From NCBI GenBank assembly GCA_900552645.1, contig USAN01000016.1:1-41465 (forward strand): a stretch of 41,465 nt of DNA, in the 5' to 3' direction. Below, piece after piece: positions 41,380 to 41,465 of the stretch. Both the position numbers and the translations under genes were made by a program. Numbering within the stretch: position 1 is the stretch's first letter; each line of letters opens with the position of its first letter. The DNA is from an uncultured Bacteroides sp. Its GTDB lineage: Bacteria > Bacteroidota > Bacteroidia > Bacteroidales > Bacteroidaceae. The notes below the pieces were generated by a model. The model was not told the origin of the DNA. It saw only the letters and a program-made list of their open reading frames with translations, and searched no databases.

Positions 41380-41465
41380 GTAAGTAGTCTGCACTAACAC
41401 ACTTAATAATACGTGAGTTCGACGAATTCAAAAGAGTTTAAGTTGTGTGTCAATAGTTCTTTCAA

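Larger units (their letters stand above)
41142..41465. other. Gene-free right end with several palindromes
   Basis: No open frame here is credible. The stretch holds the exporter terminator (41156-41201), a 34-base perfect palindrome (41297-41330), a hairpin at 41358-41379, and an imperfect inverted repeat 41397-41406 / 41438-41450. The motif TTCATTAGAATG occurs twice (41318-41329 and 41363-41374) and once inverted (from 41298). Confidence 0.7.

Noticed and set aside
41297..41450. CRISPR array
   Set aside because: The repeated motif is only 12 bases, in opposite orientations and without regular spacers.
1..41465. Mobile elements, tRNA or rRNA genes, and prophage genes
   Set aside because: I saw no transposase, integrase, target duplications, cloverleaf sequences or conserved rRNA stretches.

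Overview
The window is AT-rich, bacterial and chromosomal. It most likely comes from the Bacteroidales (Bacteroidota). Evidence for this: many promoters fit the phylum consensus TTTG / TAnnTTTG rather than the proteobacterial -35/-10; lipoproteins and outer-membrane proteins are abundant; several genes are typical of the order (K+-dependent membrane pyrophosphatase, PG0541-type efflux-associated protein, PCMD lipoprotein, fimbrillin-like lipoprotein, paired 444/445-residue glutamate dehydrogenases, and a PEP-synthase-like protein with receiver domains). I see no tRNA, rRNA, CRISPR array, transposase or phage gene.

Layout. (1) 1-498 carries no convincing gene, only one orphan hairpin. (2) 499-2703, minus strand: the ion-pumping pyrophosphatase hppA. 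(3) 2924-17083, all minus strand: ten closely packed genes with two complete tripartite RND efflux systems. Read in transcription order they are adaptor, RND pump, NodT-type outer-membrane lipoprotein and an LpxA-like acyltransferase; then a TetR repressor with its own promoter and an operator-like palindrome, TolC-type channel, adaptor, RND pump, a small PII-like protein, and finally an AraC regulator behind a terminator. (4) 17415-21451, plus: malic enzyme MaeB and glutamate dehydrogenase GdhA, each with its own promoter and terminator. (5) 21572-23450, plus: a PCMD lipoprotein and a small beta-barrel protein as a two-gene operon. (6) 23663-24540, plus: a membrane protein overlapping a small winged-helix regulator. 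(7) 24837-27797, minus: a 986-residue protein with two receiver domains and a PEP-synthase-type ATP-grasp module. (8) 28027-29364: a second glutamate dehydrogenase. (9) 29569-31320: a fimbrillin-like, beta-helix-like surface lipoprotein. (10) 31431-33125: convergent aquaporin (plus) and malate dehydrogenase (minus). (11) 33281-34150: a membrane-anchored coiled-coil protein. (12) 34312-41141: TolC channel, HlyD adaptor and two ABC-2 permeases without an ATPase, then an MsbA-like ABC exporter. (13) 41142-41465: a terminator and a run of palindromes with no gene.

Functionally the window combines envelope export (three TolC-type systems, an MsbA-like exporter, an LpxA paralogue) with central C4/N metabolism (malic enzyme, malate dehydrogenase, two glutamate dehydrogenases) and pyrophosphate-driven ion pumping. 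The most interesting items are the LpxA-like protein that keeps the catalytic His but has lost three other active-site histidines; the receiver/ATP-grasp protein that lacks the phosphohistidine and PEP domains; an aquaporin with a changed selectivity filter; the ATPase-less ABC-2 exporter; and several unusually long perfect palindromes, two of which include a stop codon. All assignments are by eye, without database searches.
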